Assembly: GCA_019843655.1 (NCBI GenBank)
Contig: JACDQD010000001.1
Coordinates: forward strand, 42,042,230 to 42,106,229
Origin: Lethocerus indicus
Taxonomy: Eukaryota > Arthropoda > Insecta > Hemiptera > Belostomatidae
DNA length: 64,000 nucleotides
Direction: 5' to 3'
Made by a program: the position numbers and the translations under genes. Of this stretch, positions 57,785 through 64,000 are shown in pieces. The stretch's first letter is position 1. Every line of letters begins with the position of its first letter. The notes under the pieces were generated by a model. That model searched no databases. It had not been told where the DNA came from and was given only the letters and a program-made list of their open reading frames with translations.

Positions 57785-58162
57785 ACATTTTTGGCGTTCC
57801 ACCAAGAAATCCAACATCACTCGAATCAAAAGCCAATATAAACCCAATCGAAAGCCCTTCGAAGCTCCCAGGCATGTTTCAAATCACACCATTCACGACA
57901 ATCTCAACACACCTCAACAGTTGACGAATTTATAAAATCCCGGTTCCTGAAGTTCCATTCCAGTCTTATCCCTCAACCTAATTCGCTCGATCCTAATCAC
58001 TCTGCTCCATTATGCATCTTTCATCCCCCCACGGCAGGTTAAACAAGTAAAAAATTGCCATAACTGAGTGGTTTCTTTTATCCCGACAATCAAAGAGAGA
58101 AATAAATATACAGCCATTGTACTCATGGCTGTAAGGCCGATGTTATAATAAATAAAAAAAAT
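57785..58162 (+). pseudogene. Jockey-clade LINE 3' end with UTR and tail
   Basis: On the plus strand: AAGAAATCCAACATCACTCG (the KKSNI position), CCAGGCATGTTTCAAATCAC (A..H/YVSN), ACAATCTCAACACACCTCAA (NLNTP), CGACGAATTTATAAAATCCC-like, CCTGAAGTTCCATTCCAGTC (LKFHSSL), ending in the 3' UTR TTGCCATAACTGAGTGG and AATAAATAAAAAAAATTG tail near 58147-58162. Several stops. The structure is complete from the RT C-terminus to the tail. Confidence 0.75.
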
Positions 58163-58698
58163 TGCAAAAATGCAATAAGCGAAATTGGTATTCACGTAAC
58201 ACCCCACTGGCATCCCCATTTTTAAAATTGTATTTATTTACTCGGTGTATTTCATAATTTAATTAAAAACCAACTATCGGTCTTGTGTATATATTTAAGG
58301 CGAGGAGGAAATGTCAGCAAGGATTTGATCGAAAGAGAGACTGGTTAAGGATTGGTTCGGTATCCCGTTGTAAAGTTCAAGTTGGTGGAAAGAGTGGTTT
58401 TAGGGGGGTTGGGAAGAGTCAACCGGTTTGCAGGGCCGTCGAGGGGTGATAAATGGCGAGGGACCAAGGACCGGCGCTAATTGCCGGAGCCGAACAAACC
58501 GCTTCCAGGGGGCATCGTTTTTCTCCCGGAACGGACGGCCTTCGTCGACTCCTCTTATACGGACGCCCCCGTTCGACATTTAAACCGGCCATCCGGGGTT
58601 GGGGGCGGGCCTTAAAACTCAATGGACATGACCCCCACCGATAGCCTCATTTTCCGCCCGACACACCAACATTTATATTTTGTTCTTTCCGCCCTTTC
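58163..58698. other. Non-coding stretch
   Basis: GC-rich 58430-58660 has overlapping short frames on both strands; nothing recognised. Confidence 0.4.
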
Positions 58699-58852
58699 TA
58701 ACATTTTTATTTTAACCGTTCTATTGTCACAACTGTACAGTACAATCAGCGTCAGTAATGATAAGTAGCACAAGTAGAGTATAATGAAGGAGAAAGCCGC
58801 TAAATTTTCCCCATTTTTAAAAATATATTTATTTTTCTGGAGTGTTTAAACC
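58699..58852 (+). repeat. Dispersed repeat family E, copy 2
   Basis: Same order of landmarks as 56243-56395, with scattered substitutions and small indels. Non-coding. The pair flanks 2.3 kb that includes a Jockey copy. Confidence 0.65.
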
Positions 58853-61800
58853 ACTTCCCTTTCAGGCGTCTTTAAAGAACGTACGGGATGTCGTTGCGAG
58901 ATAGTAGGGTTTGGACCGTAGGATTATTATAGAGTGTAATTCGGCAGTATATTTGTTATATTTTTGTATGGGACCAAACGGGACTTCGAGATGTGTACTG
59001 TAGGGTGAGATCGGAGACACAGCAGAGTCGCTTAGTTATTTTCCTTAATATTTTCGACTGTACGGTTTGAATTAAGTCATTATTTAATAGATTCCGCCGT
59101 GATACTGCATGTGCACTTTTTCGCGTAGAACCGCCAGACTGGGCGCTGTGGGGTTAAACATACTTTCGTAACTGAAACTTCATAGTTTTCGCGCTGCCCT
59201 CAGCTCAACTATAGGGCGTCCTTTGCCGAGATATCGCTTCCATGAAATAGTATGAAATAAATTTATTCCCTTCTCCAAACTATGTATGTATCCGTGGGTG
59301 TGGGTGTTTGCACGTATGAGAAGGGGGAGTTTTCGGAATATACGGGAAAGGATAGCTTGTTGAAGGTGGCCCATATCTAGAAGGCCGATGCCGGTTGACG
59401 GGCCCACAATGCTCTCGCCTAAGCCCCTCAACGATTAGGGAACACTCGACACAAGGAGAAGGATTTACCAGGACCCCATTGCTCTTCGCTCGTATTTCCG
59501 CTATCATTCCCCAAGACCTATATCGCCTTCTTATATGGGCCCACCGTTGTTTAAGTTTCAAATACATGTATATTGTCGCGTAATCAAGGAGCTCAGATAT
59601 TTTACATTTATAAATTAGATCCCGGAGAAAGGGATTTCGATCTTTGTGTGCGCTCAGTAGGACAAAGGGCATGAAGAGAGCTGAAATGTAGAATATCAAT
59701 TTTTTACACAATCTAACTGAAAAAAGAAATACGAACATAAATACTTAAAAATTAGTAAGAACTCAAAACGTAGTTAGAACTTAGACTATCCTCGGGATCG
59801 GGTTTATCCTCGGGTTCTAGAATTGTTCATGTTACTAGAAAATGCTAAAGGGACCGTTTGTCGGCAATAAGCTTAAATTAAATCTCATTTGTAGCTACCG
59901 CATGGGGAGGCTAACGCCGTAGGTCGATTCGAAGCATCCGGTGGATAATGAAACTCAGGGGTGAAGTGCTAAAATTAAATGGTCCACCGTTTGGAGAAGG
60001 TCGACGTTTTTGCCCCCCACAAACAGCAATAGCCGGAAAACGGAGAGGGACTCATATCATTTCCTATTCCTGCCCCAATCTAGTTTAAATTACGGGTTTT
60101 AAGAATTCGATCCTGCCGGTTGTTCTGGCGGTAAAAATGTATTGATACTGTACTGAATACTGTACTTGATACTGTATTTAATATTTCCTTCAACCGCCGT
60201 TTCGTACATAATCTCATAATATTATGTTTCCGATCGTCGGAACCCCGATGAAATTGATTCGGTCAGCAATTAAGCGCGAATTCCGCAGGCCGGTAGAGAA
60301 AAGAAAGCCGGAGATAAACCTAGGATTGCCGCCTTAATTTGGTCCGAAACCGCTAACGGGTTCCTTCGACCCGCCGTAACAAATGACCCGGACTTAATAA
60401 GACCCGGCGAGAGAAACCCGCACTCTCCGAGTACATAAATTCGCCGATAGCCAAACAGGATTTAGAAAAAATACGTCTTTAATGGACAGAAACTTGTGGT
60501 CGAGCGAACGAGAGGAGTCGAAACTTCGCAGGTTTTAAGGTCTGTACACTTATTGTCGGACCCATCGTAAATCGGATATGTACCTATCGTATATTTTTTT
60601 GTACTTAGGTAAATTTGTCTACTACTGGATATAACCACACTGTAATTTCGATTTAGCTTCAAAAAAAATTTTATGGTAGTCGCAAGTCGGATAATAGGTG
60701 TACTCTTAATCCGTTCACATTAAGAATAAAAAATCTCTGCTTCAATTGTAAAATTTGAAACTCTGTAATATTTATCACTACTGGTCTGTTACTAGGTGAG
60801 TAGAGATCGGAGCCACAATTATTGGCACGTGAGCCGGTAGTACTAACCGCCGTCTGTGTAATTGAATTTAAACCGCTTTAAGCCGCTCCCGACCCACTAT
60901 TAGGTGATAAAGGGAAACTGGTCCTTGTTCCATTGTCCACCCTATTACCGACCGCGCTGTTACACTTCGGCCTTGGGAAATCATGGGCTGAAGATATTGT
61001 TCCGGCCAGAAATTCGAATTTCCAAACCGTTGTGTCCTTATATTTTGTCGACGTTTTTAATTCGAACAAACAGTGTCGCGTCGACACTGTAGACGAATAT
61101 TCGAGGAGTAACTGCATTAAAGGGTTTGCAAGGGGACGCTGAATAATTTGAAGAAGATAATTCATTCGCTAATATCAATGACTGTTACTAAATCTTAATA
61201 AAACAGACAAGAAAGAAACCGTGTTGAACGAAATTGAGTTATTATTTAATAGTCTATCTCTTTTCTTCTACCCATATTGGTGAAAACAGGAATTTTAAGA
61301 GTATTAGAAATCCAATTTATCAGCCTCTACCGTATAAAGCCGTTCGAAATTTTCGGATGCTAATAATTAATTTCGATTGCAATATAGTAAAAACTAAACG
61401 GTTGGGAATATCTAAACACCGATTGATCAAAGGATCGGGGCCAAAAGTACGAGGCGTGAAATGAACGTGTATTCACCCGGTGTAAATAATAAGTGGAATC
61501 AACGAAAGCGCCATCGGAGCTAATAACTGCCCACATCTGCTCCGACCCCTCCTTTACAGGCTCGAATCAGCTGGCATCCTTCATTTTACCCGAACCCAGC
61601 TACCCTACAGGTCTAGCTGACAATCCTATCGGCTTATAAGGATTACTATAAGGGTAAATTTTAACTTACAGTCTCTCCTCCGACTTAGGACCTTCCTATA
61701 TCCGCCTTAAGTAGAGGAGTATCTTACAAATAAACACATATATGAACATAGTATATACTAAACCTTATCAACTTTTAAAGAAAACTCATTTTAATAAATG

Positions 61801-63723
61801 TCTTAAATGGAAAGACTTTGTGATAATTGCATGATGCTACAACCACATTATAATGACATTTTTTGCATCGAAAATTACAACTAGTTCTTTTTTATCCTCC
61901 GTTAAAATTTATTTTTTGAAGTTTTAAATATTATACACAGAATTTATTATGCTTACAACACTAAGTAATTTTCAATCCTTATCTATCCTAATATAGCTCC
62001 ACATTTTGAACGCTTTACCTTTCTATTTCTGAAATACATCTTAATAACAGGACAAAACATCCGGTAGATTCTCTACTAGTCTCCGCTGAGCGCTATTATG
62101 ATATTTCCTCGCGATATCCTTTAAAGGATCAGACTAGGACGGGTTCTTCCCATCGAACCATTCCGAGTAAAAGAAATCTGTCCCCTTACGACACGTAATA
62201 TTGAGCTAAGCTCTCTAAAGTCCTCGGCACCGGCTTGGGCATGTAAGTCGCTTCTGATTTCGCCCGAGGAGAGACTGATTCGCCAGCGGTCCGACTGGCT
62301 GAGCCTATTCAGATTCGGGTCGAGGGCTCCTCGTCCCCTGAGGAGGAACCGTCAACCGGTCAGGACGTATCCATTATGGCCGTCGTGACCGGGTTCCTTC
62401 GACTGTTGAATGAACAGTTATTAACCGTTGCGTCGTTTTCGTCAATGAATATTTGAATATGTCTACATCGTATTTATAATGATTAGAAGTTTCATAAGTA
62501 TCAAGAAGCACAGTCGCATTTTGTGATTACGGCTTATTTCAAATACTTCATTCTGTTTCATCTGATCCCAGTAAAAAGAAAATAATTTAAATTACGTGTT
62601 AGGGCGCACGAGTTTATCTTTCAAAGTAAAACTCCCCGCTCTTCTCGGAAGGAAGCCTTTAAGTTGAATTTCGGATTATAACTGCCATAACGCCTATTAG
62701 CTCGGAGGTTCTTAATCTACAGGGCTCCTTATACAGGCCCCGGTTACAAACGAGCCCGTGAGTAATTCAAACGCATTACGGGCAGGGAGGAGCTATGAGG
62801 CAGAGGGGTTCAGTTATCGCGACGGGGGCACAAAAGCGTCGGAAATAATAGCGGCGACGACTGCAAGAAAAATATACGGGCAATTCGGGGTCTGGAATGC
62901 AAGTAGGGAAGTGAGTGCCCGGCGGGAGAAAACGGGAGCGGTGAATGAACGCAAATAGGACGAGGGGAAAGCTGAATATACCCTACTTACATTTAAGGTA
63001 CCCTTATTCGGGAGCTGATGCTGTACTAGGGCCGGGGAAATAACTATAAAAGTTCATTTAAAAATGCCGGAGAAACAGGAGAAAAAAGGCGAAAGATTAT
63101 TACGGCTTCCGCCGGCACTCTGGAGAGCCCAACACCGTCTGAAGGAACATCAAAAAGAGAATCAATATAGAGGCAACAAGATTATTTATTTCACTCTTAT
63201 ATATTTGAAATTCCCAAAGAATACACACACAATTGATTTTCAGCTGAATTAAGCTAATATAACTGCTTATTATAGATGCGGGGACCATCATATTTAACTA
63301 ATACATGTTACTATACATTAATAAACTAATATATGTTTATATTATAACTAGCAATTAATTATAATGGGCTCATGACATCTAATAAGATTCATTGAACTGC
63401 CACCACGGTATTGAAATTTTTACCAGAAACAGACTCATCGAGCAGGCTGTGTTTCGTCCATATAGTCGATTAAATGTCGATTTTATCCTTATAAAAAAGA
63501 AATTATTATTTGTTTATAATCTTGACCGAAAAGTAGTCTACAAGAGTGATACTGGGCGTGGGGAGAAGCCATGAGATTTAGTTATGATTCTGTCACCTCT
63601 AAATGACCCCACCGCTTCTTTAAAAGTCGACCTAATTTAGTGACTCCTCCGCCAGTACACTCCGATGAACCGACAATTTTTATCAGCATATGAATGTCTC
63701 GACTGGATAAAACATTATATTGT
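58853..63723. other. Non-coding stretch
   Basis: The longest frame is 152 codons on the minus strand (59280-59738), with a hydrophobic start and a Pro/His-rich end, unlike any family I know. A 13-bp tandem (ATACTGTACT(T/G)(A/G)) repeats about three times at 60142-60182. Otherwise nothing recognised. Confidence 0.4.
60142..60182. repeat. Short tandem repeat, about 13-bp unit
   Basis: TGATACTGTACT, GAATACTGTACT and TGATACTGTATT follow one another. Confidence 0.65.
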
Positions 63724-63811
63724 TAAATGAGCGAAGGTTTCTGGAACTAGAATATGAATTGTCACAACCTAATTTCCGATAGGACCTGGTTTAGCAGGAG
63801 TTCACATCGTG
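63724..63811 (-). repeat. Dispersed repeat family B, inverted copy
   Basis: Plus-strand TTAAATGAGCGAAGGTTTC is the reverse complement of the right end of 46705-46782, followed by reversed equivalents of the middle and GTTTAGCAGG. A plus-oriented partial copy follows at 63889-63930 (CAGTATTAGGCGA, GATCGGAAGTTAGTGATAA), so two copies face each other. Confidence 0.5.
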
Positions 63812-63838
63812 TTTTTGGAATCCATCTAAGCGAGCCAC

Positions 63839-63867
63839 ATTGGAAGGGTTTTTACCCTTTCCTTCTG
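63839..63867. repeat. Hairpin motif, copy 2 of a 29-bp pair
   Basis: Same as 20241-20269 with one base difference (T for A at the centre). It lies between the inverted family B copies, which suggests it may be the tip of a foldback unit here. Confidence 0.6.
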
Positions 63868-64000
63868 GGACCCTCTCGGATGTTTTCCCACAGTATTAGG
63901 CGAACCGATCGGAAGTTAGTGATAACATTATATTGTATTATTCCAAATAAAGGTTTTCTGTTTACGGAAAGCGATCACTCCGTTAGTCGCCCGTCTAATC

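Noticed and set aside
59280..59738. 152-codon minus-strand frame with hydrophobic start
   Set aside because: Pro/His-rich end derives from a GTGTGGGTG-type repetitive stretch; overlapping frames on both strands; no homologue known.
1..64000. CRISPR arrays, phage or bacterial operons
   Set aside because: No regularly spaced direct repeats of 25-40 bp, no prokaryotic gene density or Shine-Dalgarno-led gene strings. The content is eukaryotic.

Overview
The window looks like 64 kb of gene-poor, repeat-rich nuclear DNA from an animal, most probably an insect. It is AT-rich and CpG is not visibly depleted. It carries long (AT)n and (AC)n/(GT)n microsatellites, a Ty3/gypsy retrotransposon with errantivirus-style AGTTAA...TTAACT ends, and worn 3' ends of Jockey-clade LINEs. 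I recognise no host protein-coding gene, tRNA, rRNA or CRISPR array. Nearly all open frames outside the transposons are short, have stops or microsatellites nearby, and match no family I know.

The one well-preserved genetic unit is a minus-strand LTR retrotransposon at 10168-15727 (about 5.56 kb), inserted in an (AT)n tract. Read on the minus strand it has: 5' LTR (15480-15727) with TATA-like box, GC hairpin and poly(A) signal; an 18-nt primer binding site matching the 3' end of tRNA-Phe; gag with a CCHC knuckle; an in-frame UGA stop; protease, reverse transcriptase, RNase H and integrase with a GPY motif; a G-rich polypurine tract; and the 3' LTR (10168-10416). There is no env. The LTRs differ only by one C in a homopolymer. 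Pol is broken by two single-base-type frame changes, both at homopolymers. Gag and pol share a frame, and 17 nt after the UGA the RNA can form a perfect 10-bp helix enclosing a second 10-bp bulged helix. This is a candidate stop-codon readthrough signal and is the most interesting item in the window.

The rest, region by region. 0-10 kb: non-coding DNA with dispersed repeats (128-301, 4843-4916, 8324-8811) and a Jockey 3' end (9475-9883). 15.7-22.7 kb: non-coding, with repeat copies at 16932 and 18680 and a long (AT)n. 22753-23571: a palindromic DNA element with about 188-bp terminal inverted repeats. 23.6-31 kb: non-coding, with a tandem duplication at 27936-28470 that carries splice-site-like borders. 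31-47 kb: non-coding, with further repeat-family copies and a Jockey 3' end at 42340. 47.4-58.2 kb: four more Jockey remnants plus the best copy of a subrepeat-bearing family (51434-51916). 58-64 kb: non-coding, ending in an inverted pair of repeat copies.

The dispersed families are linked to one another. Several share a right-hand module with the motif AAGATGGCG followed by a GAGAGGAGAC-like stretch. That suggests one network of non-autonomous elements rather than unrelated repeats. Repeat copies were aligned by eye, so boundaries are approximate.
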